Source of the DNA: Hyphomicrobium_A sp963817485
Lineage (GTDB): Bacteria > Pseudomonadota > Alphaproteobacteria > Rhizobiales > Hyphomicrobiaceae
NCBI GenBank assembly: GCA_963817485.1
Contig: CAWFOR010000020.1
Location: 310,001 to 374,000 of the forward strand
Direction of reading: 5' to 3'
DNA length: 64,000 bases
Below are positions 34,273 to 42,598 of the stretch, one piece after another; position 1 is the stretch's first letter, and every line of letters begins with the position of its first letter. The notes below the pieces were generated by a model that was not told the origin of the DNA, did not search any database, and saw only the letters and a program-made list of their open reading frames with translations. The position numbers were made by a program, and so were the translations under genes.

Positions 34273-34809
34273 TTAACGCGCGGACGGCGCCGCTTTCCAC
34301 TTCTCGATTGCCGCGAGCGTGTTCTCGACATGCCCGCTCGGATCGAGCGCGGTGTACTCGTAGATGATGCGGCCGTCGGGTGCGATGACGTACGACGTGC
34401 GGTTGGCGTAGCCGAACGCCAATTTGGCGTCGTAGGCCGTCATGATCTTCTTGTCGGCATCGGCGGCGACCGCAAACTTGCTGCGGCACTCGCTCACCGA
34501 GAACTTGTTCAGCGTGTCGATGTCGTCGCTGCTTACGCCGATGACGCTGGCGCCGAGCGCCGCATACTTGTCGATCGCCTCGGCGAACTCGTGCGCCTCG
34601 ATGGTGCAGCCCGTCGTGAACGCCGCCGGGTAGAAGTAGAGCACCACCGGCCCCTTCTTGAGCGCTTCGGCAAGCGAGAAGGTGAACTCCTTGCCGCCGA
34701 GGGAGGCTTGCGCCACGAAGTCCGGCGCCGCATCGCCGGCCTTGAGGGCGGCATCTGCTCGGAATGCGAGAACCGTTGCTGCGAGAGCGGCGAGTGCTAG
34801 GCGCTTCAT
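34273..34809 (-). CDS. Periplasmic peroxiredoxin (BCP/PrxQ type)
   Basis: A 178-residue AhpC/TSA-family protein with a Sec signal (MKRLALAALAATVLAFRADA) cut before ALKAGDAAPDF. The peroxidatic site is YFYPAAFTTGCTIEAHEF (Cys68), and a second Cys in SVSECRSKF may resolve it. VIGVSSDDIDTLNKF and YVIAPDGRIIYEYT complete the thioredoxin fold. Most BCPs are cytoplasmic; the signal places this one in the periplasm, where it would reduce peroxides. It converges with the L,D-transpeptidase-like gene. Confidence 0.88.
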   Translation of the reverse strand: MKRLALAALAATVLAFRADAALKAGDAAPDFVAQASLGGKEFTFSLAEALKKGPVVLYFYPAAFTTGCTIEAHEFAEAIDKYAALGASVIGVSSDDIDTLNKFSVSECRSKFAVAADADKKIMTAYDAKLAFGYANRTSYVIAPDGRIIYEYTALDPSGHVENTLAAIEKWKAAPSAR

Positions 34810-34904
34810 GATCCATTCCGCGAATTGTCGGGCCGCCAATATCTAAGCAGTCGCGCCCGGCAATAAAAGCGCATCCTGGGCAGAAGGTAGTTCGCGCGTG
34901 GCCG

Positions 34905-35552
34905 TCAGGGCCAGCGCGAGAAGCATTGGACGAAGTAGGTGCAGGGTCCAAAGAAGCAGGAGCCGTTGGCGACGCCGACCCCGATATGGTTCATTTCCGT
35001 GCCGACCAGGTGTTTGCGGTGACCCGGTGAGTCGAGCCACATCCTGAGCGCACTCTCGGGCGTGGTCCCGTTTCCTCTGGCGATGTTCTCAGTAATTCTG
35101 ATCACGCGTTGCCCGGCAGTATTGCGGTGCTGGTAGCGTGTGGTCGGTGAGCTGCCGTTGGGTCCGAAGTGATCGAAATAGCTCTGTCTGGCCATGTCCT
35201 GAGCATGATCGAAGGCCGCTTGCGAACAGACCGGGTCTTCCTCGAAGGCGGGAAGGCCGTTCCTGCGACGAAACTCGTTGGTGATTTTGATCGTCTCCGC
35301 CGCCTGTCGTTCGAACACGTTCAGCTGCCGCGGCGGAGCCGCTGTAGCGCCTAGAGCGATGGGAGCGGGGGCTGGTGCCTGCGGGATCGTTTGCGTATGC
35401 CACGCGCTAACGCGCTCATCGGCAAACGCGGAGAGCGGCAGCGACACCATCAGAGTTAGAAGCCTGAGCAACCTGAGGACAAGGCGCCAGACCAGGGCGG
35501 TTCGTTGTGCCTGAGCAGGCGGCAGTCCCACGGTCCTGTCCCCTCGAATCAC
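34905..35552 (-). CDS. CAP-domain (SCP/PR-1) secreted protein
   Basis: A 215-residue protein whose N-terminus carries a hydrophobic signal (LRLLRLLTLMVSLPLSAFA) after a long basic lead. The CAP domain follows: NEFRRRNGLPAFEEDPVCSQ, AAFDHAQDMA, YFDHFGPNGSSP, ITENIARGNGT, LRMWLDSPGHRKHL and IGVGVANG. The His/Glu tetrad of CAP proteins is visible. Bacterial members are extracellular with roles from binding to hydrolysis; no specific function can be given. The upstream start at 35552 may be too long. Confidence 0.85.
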   Translation of the reverse strand: MIRGDRTVGLPPAQAQRTALVWRLVLRLLRLLTLMVSLPLSAFADERVSAWHTQTIPQAPAPAPIALGATAAPPRQLNVFERQAAETIKITNEFRRRNGLPAFEEDPVCSQAAFDHAQDMARQSYFDHFGPNGSSPTTRYQHRNTAGQRVIRITENIARGNGTTPESALRMWLDSPGHRKHLVGTEMNHIGVGVANGSCFFGPCTYFVQCFSRWP

Positions 35553-35644
35553 TGCGTTGGCCCGTCGAGATCATGTTGCCTCGGAATGTGCGCTCGTATG
35601 GGCGAGATTGTTGCCGTTTCGGGGCGACAACCAACGTGGAAGAC

Positions 35645-35690
35645 GCCGACCACGTCGCCACCGTCGGCGAGAACCGCAAGCTGCTCGTGT
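35645..35690 (+). pseudogene. parC 3'-region fragment 1
   Basis: Translated it reads DADHVATVGENRKLLV, against GDHVATVGENRKLLV in ParC (28069-28113). About 44 bp align with about four mismatches, mostly at third positions. It is too short to function. Confidence 0.75.
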
Positions 35691-35730
35691 TGAGAAAAAC
35701 GACAAGAATAGTCGACAATGAAGTCCTCAG

Positions 35731-35756
35731 GGAACGAACGATCGGCCGAAAGCGTT
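35731..35756 (+). promoter_or_regulatory. EcfG promoter of the small secreted protein
   Basis: GGAAC (35731-35735), 17-nt spacer, CGTT (35753-35756): exact EcfG consensus, 73 bp before the ATG at 35829. Confidence 0.7.
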
Positions 35757-35828
35757 GACTACCCTGGCCTCGCGGTGGCTTGGAGCCCAAACGCCGCGAG
35801 TTCACCAAAACGCTCAAGGAGGACAACG

Positions 35829-36083
35829 ATGATCAAAGCGCCCGTATTTGCGGCCTTTGTGGTCGCGCTCGCAGTTGCTCCCGTGCAGGCCCAGGACAAC
35901 AAAGACTGGTGCACCGACGCCCACATGAAGGTGATGGACGGCAAGGTGGCCGCTATGACGGATGCCACCAAGAAAAAGTCGGCGCAAACGCATTTGGATG
36001 CCTCGAAGGCGGCCATGAAGGCGGGCGACACGAAGGGATGTGTCGACCACATGAAGGAGGCCCATAAGGACATGGGCCTATAG
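35829..36083 (+). CDS. Small secreted two-cysteine protein of unknown function
   Basis: An 84-residue product with a Sec signal (MIKAPVFAAFVVALAVAPVQAQ) and a helical, Lys/Met-rich mature part: WCTDAHMKVMDGKVAAM, KKKSAQTHLDASKAAMKAGD, then GCVDHMKEAHKDMGL. Two Cys could form a disulfide. AAGGAGG lies 7 nt before the ATG and an exact EcfG promoter precedes it, so stress-induced export is predicted. It lies between two parC-tail fragments. Confidence 0.75.
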   Translation: MIKAPVFAAFVVALAVAPVQAQDNKDWCTDAHMKVMDGKVAAMTDATKKKSAQTHLDASKAAMKAGDTKGCVDHMKEAHKDMGL

Positions 36084-36118
36084 TTCGCGCTCGAAAATCA
36101 TTGCCGACGCATGCCGCG

Positions 36119-36175
36119 AGGCCGCATCGGGCCGAAGGGCTTCCCGCGCTCGAACTCCTTCGGCCCGGCGTCCTG
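36119..36175 (+). pseudogene. parC 3'-end fragment 2
   Basis: GRIGPKGFPRSNSFGPAS followed by TGA mirrors the ParC terminus GRIAPKGFPRSNSFGPAF-stop (28308-28363). With fragment 1 it brackets the small secreted gene in the same orientation and order as in parC. Confidence 0.75.
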
Positions 36176-36233
36176 ATCGCGCGCGTCGGGGCCGCTAGCA
36201 ACGCCAGTGCAGACCTGCGCGGCGGGAGGATCG

Positions 36234-37043
36234 CTACTTGGCGGTAGCGCCACCGCGCCACCGCGCCACAAACTCCTCCAACTCGCTCGCGGCCACATCG
36301 GAAACAGCCGCGTAGCTGAAGTCGCGCCCCGGCCACACGAGCAGCGAATAGCCGTCGCGGGTCGTGTGCGTGGGGGGTCCGCCCTCGTCCTTGCTGCCCG
36401 GCTTCGGCACCGCGGTCAGGCTGATCACATGCTCGCGGCGCTTGTAGACAACGGTCGGCACGGGGTGTCCGTCGACGACGTCGACGCGGCCGCCGACGAG
36501 TGGGAACCCTGCTTCGGCGAGGTCGACGATCTGAGGCGAGACAGCGAGCTTACCGTCAAACCACGGCTTGACTGTATGGCGATCGCTTGATGCAACGTCG
36601 AAAGGTGACGTTGCCAGAAGCGCCCGCTGATGCCCGGCTACGATTTCCGCGATCTCGCCGTTCGACGCCGTCTGCTGCAGCCCGACGTAGGTGCCGACGC
36701 TTGCGAGGCACGCGGCGACGACCGCCGCTGCCGCCATCTGCCTCCAGTCGAAGCTGCGCGCCGAGGGCCGACTGCGCGGTGTCGGCGCGATCCGGGCATT
36801 GCTCGGCCCCGCTATGTCCGCGATCCGCTGTCGCAGCGCATCGGAAGCGCGCTCTTTGCCCACGTGCGTGGACAGCGCGTTGCGAAGCTCGACGAGCCGC
36901 GCGAACTCGGCCTTCAAGGCGGCATCCGAGCCCATGCGCCGCTCAACGTCGAGCACAGACGCCGCATCGAGCTCGTTGTCGAGATAGGCGTTGAGCAGGA
37001 GCAGCGACTCCTCCCGTGACGTCCATGACGGAGGCTTGTTCAT
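36234..37043 (-). CDS. Transmembrane anti-sigma factor
   Basis: A 269-residue protein with an N-terminal cytoplasmic anti-sigma domain (LLLNAYLDNELDAASVLDVERRM, no zinc HxxxCxxC motif), a single membrane span (MAAAAVVAACLASVGTYVGL, about residues 102-121) and a periplasmic domain (TVKPWFDGKLAVSPQIVDLA, GHPVPTVVYKRREH). Its ATG overlaps the sigma gene stop (ATGA), so it is translationally coupled. It should sequester the ECF sigma until a periplasmic signal releases it. Confidence 0.88.
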   Translation of the reverse strand: MNKPPSWTSREESLLLLNAYLDNELDAASVLDVERRMGSDAALKAEFARLVELRNALSTHVGKERASDALRQRIADIAGPSNARIAPTPRSRPSARSFDWRQMAAAAVVAACLASVGTYVGLQQTASNGEIAEIVAGHQRALLATSPFDVASSDRHTVKPWFDGKLAVSPQIVDLAEAGFPLVGGRVDVVDGHPVPTVVYKRREHVISLTAVPKPGSKDEGGPPTHTTRDGYSLLVWPGRDFSYAAVSDVAASELEEFVARWRGGATAK

Positions 37044-37588
37044 GCCGCCCCTGCCTTTCCCTTGCCGACCATGCCGATGCGCTGAATGAGCAACGCGCGT
37101 GCCCGCGCCAGCCGCGACATGACGGTGCCGATGGGGATCGACATGACACTCGAGATCTCCTGATAGCTCAGGCCCTCGATCTCGCGCAGGACCAGCGGCT
37201 CGCGGTAGGCGATGGGCAGCGCGGCAATCGCCCGGTGCAACTGCTCGGCATCGACCTTGGCGATGAGCACGGCCTCAGGCGTGGCGTCGTGCGACCGATC
37301 GATCATCTCGAGCCCCGCTCTCTCAAACAGCCCCTCATCGTCCGTTACGAGGACCGCCTTGGGACGGTTCTTGGCAAGCCAGGTGAACGCGGTGTTGCGC
37401 ACGATGGCGAGCAGCCAGGCACGCGGGTTGCTCTTCTCCGTCGCGATCGCTGCGTAGGCGCGCACGCACGCCTCCTGCACCACGTCCTCGGCGTCGGTGA
37501 TGCTGCCCGTGAGCCACCGCGCGAGCGACAGCGCATCGTCGAGGTGCGGCAACACCACTTCACCGAATCGTTGCCGGTCGTCCATCAC
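37040..37588 (-). CDS. ECF-family RNA polymerase sigma factor
   Basis: A 182-residue group 4 sigma factor: region 2 ALSLARWLTGSITDAEDVVQEACVRAY and WLLAIVRNTAF, linker with DATPEAVLIAKVD, and region 4 IAALPIAYREPLVLREIEGL plus SYQEISSVMSIPIGTVMSRLARAR. It is not EcfG itself. It lies third in a minus-strand run (metallophosphoesterase, cupredoxin, sigma, anti-sigma). A GGGAATAA...CGAGTTTA element upstream of the run is a candidate autoregulated promoter. Confidence 0.92.
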   Translation of the reverse strand: MMDDRQRFGEVVLPHLDDALSLARWLTGSITDAEDVVQEACVRAYAAIATEKSNPRAWLLAIVRNTAFTWLAKNRPKAVLVTDDEGLFERAGLEMIDRSHDATPEAVLIAKVDAEQLHRAIAALPIAYREPLVLREIEGLSYQEISSVMSIPIGTVMSRLARARALLIQRIGMVGKGKAGAA

Positions 37589-37625
37589 GCCTCACGTTTC
37601 CGCATGCCGGCACAAAGGCTCCGTG

Positions 37626-37940
37626 TCACGGTTTGACGATAATCTTGCCCTTCATATGCGGATGCAATCCGCAGAAATAGCCGATCTCTCCAGCATCGGT
37701 GAACGTCATTGAGAATGTTTCGCCGGTGTCGAGCGGCTTGGACCGGAATTTGGTCCCATCCTCGACGACCGAGTGCGGGATGTCGTCGGCGTTCTTCCAG
37801 GTTACCGTGGTGCCGGGCTTGATCGTCAGCTCGGCCGGATTGAAGGTAAAGTTCTCGATCTGGATCACCATGTCCTCGGCGCGCACGTCGCTGCCGAGCA
37901 CGAGAAACGCTGCGAGAGCGATCAGCCGCCACGCCGTCAT
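37626..37940 (-). CDS. Type 1 copper protein (cupredoxin, amicyanin/pseudoazurin-like)
   Basis: A 104-residue periplasmic protein with signal MTAWRLIALAAFLVLGSDVRA. The copper ligands are visible: His56 in DIPHSVV, Cys90, His93 and Met96 in YFCGLHPHMKG, with amicyanin spacing. It could shuttle electrons in the periplasm. Its start overlaps the stop of the metallophosphoesterase (ATGA), indicating coupled expression with it and the ECF pair downstream. Confidence 0.9.
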   Translation of the reverse strand: MTAWRLIALAAFLVLGSDVRAEDMVIQIENFTFNPAELTIKPGTTVTWKNADDIPHSVVEDGTKFRSKPLDTGETFSMTFTDAGEIGYFCGLHPHMKGKIIVKP

Positions 37941-38881
37941 CGGTCGGCGAGCGCCGTATCGGTGATCGCCAGCGCCTCCTTGCCCTGCGTGTAATGCACG
38001 CTCGTGATGCCGAGCACGCTACGCAATTTCTCAGCCGGCACCAGCATCGGCCCGGGGGAGGGGGCAGTGCCTGGCGCCGGCTGCGGGAAGGCCGTCGACC
38101 GTGCCGTATGGAACGTGACGTTGCCTTCGACCTTCTGCATGAGCTGGTGGATGTGGCCGTTGAGAACGGTCACAGATCCGAAGCGCTTGAGATAGCCGAG
38201 CGCGACGGCAGCATCGTCCGTGCCCCATCCCCAATTCGGATAGACAGACCACAGGGGGATGTGGGCGAAGACGACGATCGGCGTCGAGGCGCTCAGGCCC
38301 TTGACGTCGTCCTCCAGCCACTCGAGCTGATCGGGTCCGAGAAAGCCGAGGCCGCCGGCCTTCAGGTTGGCAACGTTGACGAGTCCGATGAAGTGCACGC
38401 CACCCTGATCGAAGCTGTACCAGCCGGAGCCCTTGGTGTTCTGGCCGTAGCGCTCGAGATAGGCCTTGCCGGTCCCCTCATCGACGATGTCGTGCTCGCC
38501 GGGAACGTAGTGCACCTGCAGACCGGCGCTGCCGATGAGCTGTGCGGCATTGTCGAACTCGGCGGCTTTGGAAAGATGCGTGATGTCGCCGGTGTGCAGC
38601 ATGAATGATGGCTTCTGCGGCATCGCCTTGATGCGGTCGATAGCTTCCTTCAGCGTATCGATCGCGTGCGGGTTGGCGGGTTTGTCGAAGCCGACGTGGC
38701 TATCCGAGATTTGCAGGAACGTGAGCCCGGTGGCCGTAGCCGCGGCCGCGCTGTCGAGCAGGCCAATGGACCTCGGCACCCCGCCCGTTACTGCCCAGAG
38801 CACACCAGTGCCGGCCCACAGCATGCATTCGAGCGCATGCCGGCGGCTGATACCGCCTTCGTCATGATGGTCGTCCGCCAT
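37937..38881 (-). CDS. Calcineurin-like metallophosphoesterase, Tat-exported
   Basis: A 314-residue protein with a Tat-like leader (ISRRHALECMLWAGTG). The metallophosphoesterase blocks are FLQISDSHVGFD, LHTGDITHLSKAAEF, YVPGEHDIVDEG (GEHD in place of GNHD), VVFAHIPLW and LNGHIHQLM. This gives a dinuclear metal centre outside the cytoplasm. The substrate is unknown. It is first in the ECF operon, an association that suggests a function in the stress the sigma responds to. Confidence 0.88.
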   Translation of the reverse strand: MADDHHDEGGISRRHALECMLWAGTGVLWAVTGGVPRSIGLLDSAAAATATGLTFLQISDSHVGFDKPANPHAIDTLKEAIDRIKAMPQKPSFMLHTGDITHLSKAAEFDNAAQLIGSAGLQVHYVPGEHDIVDEGTGKAYLERYGQNTKGSGWYSFDQGGVHFIGLVNVANLKAGGLGFLGPDQLEWLEDDVKGLSASTPIVVFAHIPLWSVYPNWGWGTDDAAVALGYLKRFGSVTVLNGHIHQLMQKVEGNVTFHTARSTAFPQPAPGTAPSPGPMLVPAEKLRSVLGITSVHYTQGKEALAITDTALADR

Positions 38882-38926
38882 GTCTCAACCCTTTCCGCAA
38901 CTCGGAAATTCCGGTGTTCGAATGGG

Positions 38927-38955
38927 TAAACTCGGGGACCGGGCCGTTTATTCCC
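38927..38955 (-). promoter_or_regulatory. Candidate ECF-sigma promoter of the metallophosphoesterase operon
   Basis: On the minus strand GGGAATAA (38955-38948), 13 nt, CGAGTTTA (38934-38927), 46 bp before the start codon. It resembles GGAAT-type ECF promoters and would make the operon autoregulated. Confidence 0.45.
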
Positions 38956-39028
38956 GGAGGTGGGCACCTTTTTTCGGGAGCAGTGCGCGCGACGCGCAGA
39001 TCAGTTTGCTTAACGTGCGCCGGAGCTT

Positions 39029-39041
39029 GGGCAAATTGCCC
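39029..39041. promoter_or_regulatory. Palindromic operator GGGCAAATTGCCC
   Basis: A perfect 13-bp palindrome 73 bp before the histidine kinase ATG. The identical sequence occurs at 43291-43303 in the divergent promoter of the DUF2380-like genes. Confidence 0.6.
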
Positions 39042-39113
39042 GATGGCGGCTGGGGTCCTTTCCTTCGGACTGGGTAGCGCGTATGCCAGAAAGACCCAAT
39101 ATCGAGTAGCGCC

Positions 39114-40577
39114 ATGACTGCAATGACGCCGCTAAAAGGCCCCCCGGATGGCGAAGTCGCCGCGTTCCCCTCCCTCGACTTGAAATGGTCGTTGACGTTG
39201 CGGGTCGTGACCGTGGCTCTCCTTTGTTTTGTCATCGCGGCAGCGATTAGCTTCGTCGGCACCTATCGCGAGGTCCGCCGCGCAAACGAGAGCTTCGCCG
39301 ACACCGTTGGACGACAGCTGCAGATGCAGATGTTTCGCATCGACGCCAACATCGACTTGCGGTCGCGGTTTCCCGACTGGGAACCGATAACGGCGCGAGC
39401 GCAAACCGCGGGTCAATGCATCGAGTATCTAGAGGCCGACGGCAGCATCGGGCACTCGAGCTGCATGGGCGTGAATGCCGAGAGTGCCTACTCGCCCAAG
39501 TGGTTCTCGTCCCTGTTCGGTTGGCTCGTCGATGGAGCGGCCGACGTCACGCGGCCGATTTCCTATCGCGGCAAGCCTTATGGAACCCTCGCGGTGACGA
39601 CCCAGAAAGCCGTCGTCCTGGCCACGATCTGGAAAGACGTGTCCGGGCTTCTGGGGTTCACGGCGCTGCTGATCGCGGCGATCTGCCTCTTGCAGTTCGT
39701 AGCGATCGGCCGTGCGCTGCGTCCGACCAAGGAGATTCTCGCGGGGCTCGATGAGTTGGCGCGCGGCGACCTCTCGTGGCGGCTGCCGAGCTTCCGGCTG
39801 GTCGAGCTGCAACGCATCAGCGAGGTGTTCAACCGGTTGGCCGCGAGCCTCGAGCTGACAACGCGCGAGAAGACCGCGCTTGCGGCCAAGCTCGTCGACA
39901 ATCAGGAGCGGGAGCGCCGCCACCTCGCGCGCGAGCTTCACGACGAGTTGGCGCAGAACCTGAGCGCCATGACGGCGATTGCCGCCTCGATCAAGGCAAC
40001 GGCGGCGACCGAGTGCGCCGAGCTGGTGCCGGAGGCAAACAAGCTCACGCACGTGTCGATGGCGATCATGAAGTCGCTGCAGACCACTTTGCGCACGCTG
40101 CGCCCGCCCGAGATCGATGACCTGGGGCTGGCTGCGAGCCTGTCGGCGCTGGCAATAGAGCATGAGCGCCGGGCCGGCGGGGAGCTGCAGATTTCGGTTG
40201 AGATCAACGGCGATCTGCAGGCGCTGCCGCCGACGGCGGCCTCGCACGTCTATCGCATCGTGCAGGAGGGCCTCACCAACATCTCCAAGCATGCAGGCGC
40301 GACGCGCGTGCGTTTGGCTTTGGATGTCGGCGCGGACGCAAGCGAGGCTGCGACCCCTCGCGGGTCCAGTCGCCAGGGAGCTTGGCTCGACCTGATGATC
40401 GAGGACGACGGCCACGGCCTCAATGGGAGCAAGAGCGGCAACGGATTGGGGCTGATCGGCATGCGCGAGCGCGTGATGGCGCTCGGCGGGCAATTGGAGG
40501 CGGGCTCGGGTGCGGAGCGGGGCTTCAGACTGCACACGCGGATCCCGTTTGCGGCCGAGCAAGGAAGCCTGCTGTGA
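39114..40577 (+). CDS. NarX-type membrane sensor histidine kinase (HisKA_3)
   Basis: A 487-residue kinase with a span at about 30-50, a periplasmic sensor of about 115 residues containing Cys102 and Cys117 (QCIEYL, SSCMG), a second span at about 177-198, and a HAMP-like region (ALRPTKEILAGLDELARGD). The dimerisation/phospho-acceptor helix is ERRHLARELHDELAQNL (His276), and an HATPase domain follows (IVQEGLTNISKHAGATRV, GNGLGLIGMRERV). Its stop overlaps the GTG of the regulator gene, so the pair is coupled. The signal is unknown; the two periplasmic cysteines may be redox- or metal-sensing. Confidence 0.92.
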   Translation: MTAMTPLKGPPDGEVAAFPSLDLKWSLTLRVVTVALLCFVIAAAISFVGTYREVRRANESFADTVGRQLQMQMFRIDANIDLRSRFPDWEPITARAQTAGQCIEYLEADGSIGHSSCMGVNAESAYSPKWFSSLFGWLVDGAADVTRPISYRGKPYGTLAVTTQKAVVLATIWKDVSGLLGFTALLIAAICLLQFVAIGRALRPTKEILAGLDELARGDLSWRLPSFRLVELQRISEVFNRLAASLELTTREKTALAAKLVDNQERERRHLARELHDELAQNLSAMTAIAASIKATAATECAELVPEANKLTHVSMAIMKSLQTTLRTLRPPEIDDLGLAASLSALAIEHERRAGGELQISVEINGDLQALPPTAASHVYRIVQEGLTNISKHAGATRVRLALDVGADASEAATPRGSSRQGAWLDLMIEDDGHGLNGSKSGNGLGLIGMRERVMALGGQLEAGSGAERGFRLHTRIPFAAEQGSLL

Positions 40578-41248
40578 CGCGCGAGGTCCGTGTGCTGCTC
40601 GTCGATGACCACGCGGTGGTGCGCGAGGGCTATCGGACGCTGCTCGAGAAGCACGAGGGCCTGCGGGTCGTGGGCGAGGCGAGCGACGCCGCCTCTGCCT
40701 ATCAGCTCTATAAAGAGCTCGAGCCGCACGTCGTCGTCATGGACATCACGATGCCGGGCCGCGGCGGCATCGACGCAATCGAGCACATCCGCCGCTGGGA
40801 TGCGCAGATGCGCGTTCTCGTCTTCACCATGCACGCGCACGCCGCCTACGCGCTGCAGGCTTTCCGCGCCGGAGCCCGCGGCTACGTCACCAAGAGCAGC
40901 CCGCCCGAGCTTCTCGTCAGCGCCGTGCGCGACGTTGCCGCCGGCCGCCTCGCCATCTGTCCGGAGATGAGCGAGCTTCTGGCCTTCAACCAGGTGCGGG
41001 AGGAAAAGGCGCGACTCGAAGATCTGTCGCCGCGCGAGTTCGAGATCTTCCGCATGATCCTCGAGGCGCGATCGACCGACGACATCGCGGCGGCGTTGAA
41101 TGTCAGCCGCAAGACCGCGGCGAACTACCACTACGCGATCAAGTCGAAGCTGGGCGCGGCGTCCGACATCGAGCTTCTCTATTTCGGCCTGCGGCAAGGC
41201 CTCGTTGCGCCCGTGCTCCCGCCTGCGGACGGCTCGCACGGGTCGTAG
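40574..41248 (+). CDS. NarL/LuxR-type response regulator
   Basis: 224 residues from GTG 40574, which overlaps the kinase stop (GTGA). The receiver has LLVDDHAVVREGYR, phospho-Asp57 in VVVMDITMPGRGG and YVTKSS. The output HTH is LSPREFEIFRMILEARSTDD, IAAALNVSRKTAANYHYAIK. A predicted target is the palindrome found upstream of the kinase and of the DUF2380-like genes. A longer frame from 40382 is out-of-frame kinase sequence. Confidence 0.93.
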   Translation: MTREVRVLLVDDHAVVREGYRTLLEKHEGLRVVGEASDAASAYQLYKELEPHVVVMDITMPGRGGIDAIEHIRRWDAQMRVLVFTMHAHAAYALQAFRAGARGYVTKSSPPELLVSAVRDVAAGRLAICPEMSELLAFNQVREEKARLEDLSPREFEIFRMILEARSTDDIAAALNVSRKTAANYHYAIKSKLGAASDIELLYFGLRQGLVAPVLPPADGSHGS

Positions 41249-41351
41249 CTTCCGCGGGCGAGGAAAGTGCGTCCCGGTACCGTTCGGCGCCGGCCCGGGA
41301 CGCCCGGCAGTGCTGGTTCAAACATGGTCCCAGTCTGCCGATGCCGATCTC

Positions 41352-42578
41352 TCAGAGCTTCAGGACCGGAGCGCCCGGCTGGGAAATCTGGATGTCGGAG
41401 TAGCGGCAGGCGCCCATCCGCCGCTGGAAGATCGTGACGCCAAGCAGCCAAATGCGGACGATGGATTTTGCCGGTCCGCCGATGCTCTCCTTGTAGTCGG
41501 CGTAGAGGTCGCGTTCCTCGCTCAGCCAGGTGCCGAGCTCCTTAAAGCCGCTGCGGACGGGCATATGCGATTCAATCGGCGTCCAGCGCGCTAGGGGACA
41601 ACGGAACGCTTTGCCGACGGGCAGGCCGTTGCTCCACATGTAGGTGAGGTCCTGTCCATCGTCGTATTCCGCGCCGATGGACAGGTAATCGTGCGTGATG
41701 GCCTGGTCCTCGGGGAAGCGCGAGGGCAGCTCCTCGACGATCCAGCGCCAGTTGAGCTTAGTGCCGGGCTTTAGCTCGACAGATACGGGCCGCTGCAGGA
41801 TGCCGGCGTTCTTCTGCGACTGGCAGGAGATGTGGCCGTTGCCGATGTCATTGAAGATCACCGGCCCGCCGCCGAGCATGTAGAGGTTGTTCCACCCCTT
41901 CGGCAGTCGGCGCGGGCTGTCGAGCCGCGCCAGCTCGGCGCCCAGCACGCCGCCAACGTCACCGTGGGCCAGCAGGCTCTTCACGCCTTTGAGCGCGCTG
42001 CCGCGCCAGGCGAGTGCGACGCCGTACATCTTCACGTCGACCAGCTTGTAGTCTTTCTCGGGCGTCCACAGCGTGCCGTCCTCGCTCTGCCACTCCGCGA
42101 GTGCGCGCGCGATCTCAATGGGGCCATCGTGCGCCGCCACCATCGTGCCGGTGTTGCTCATGGGATTGTAGATTGGCCGCACGCCGCGGCTGCGCACATG
42201 AAATGCGTTTCCCGGCTCGGCCCATAGGTCCGCCTCGCGCGAGAGCCACACGCGTCCGCCGAGGAGGAACGTCACGCTCTGGCCTTTGGCGAGCTTGAGA
42301 TCGATGTCCTTCCAAGGCATGTCGGTGCCGTTGAGCTCGAACACGCGGAATGCGGCGAGCTCGGGCGACTTGGCGCGGGCGATGAGATCCTTGAGGGCGC
42401 CGATGTATTCCGTTTGATCGAGAAAGCTCATGGATCGGTCGGCGACCGCATGATCGAGCGTGGCCATTGCCAGCGGCAGCGTGAGGCCGAGCGCCGTCAG
42501 CTTGCGCAGCATGTCGCGGCGGCTCGGGGCATCGATTTCGGATCGAGCGCAATCTGCATGAAACGGTGACGTGCACAT
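41352..42578 (-). CDS. DUF3047 domain protein, Tat-type leader
   Basis: A 408-residue protein with PSRRDMLRKLTALGLTLPLAM (twin-arginine leader). The central part is unassigned (FELNGTDMPWKDIDLKLAKG, FLLGGRVWLSREAD). The C-terminal part carries DUF3047 features: LKPGTKLNWRWIVEELPSRF, YLSIGAEYDDGQDLTYMWSN, WLSEERDLYADYKESIGG. It starts 20 bp after the stop of the DUF2380-like gene at 42599 and is probably co-transcribed with it. Function unknown; envelope location is inferred. Confidence 0.75.
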   Translation of the reverse strand: MCTSPFHADCARSEIDAPSRRDMLRKLTALGLTLPLAMATLDHAVADRSMSFLDQTEYIGALKDLIARAKSPELAAFRVFELNGTDMPWKDIDLKLAKGQSVTFLLGGRVWLSREADLWAEPGNAFHVRSRGVRPIYNPMSNTGTMVAAHDGPIEIARALAEWQSEDGTLWTPEKDYKLVDVKMYGVALAWRGSALKGVKSLLAHGDVGGVLGAELARLDSPRRLPKGWNNLYMLGGGPVIFNDIGNGHISCQSQKNAGILQRPVSVELKPGTKLNWRWIVEELPSRFPEDQAITHDYLSIGAEYDDGQDLTYMWSNGLPVGKAFRCPLARWTPIESHMPVRSGFKELGTWLSEERDLYADYKESIGGPAKSIVRIWLLGVTIFQRRMGACRYSDIQISQPGAPVLKL

Positions 42579-42598
42579 AATAGTCCTCCCTCGGTCTC

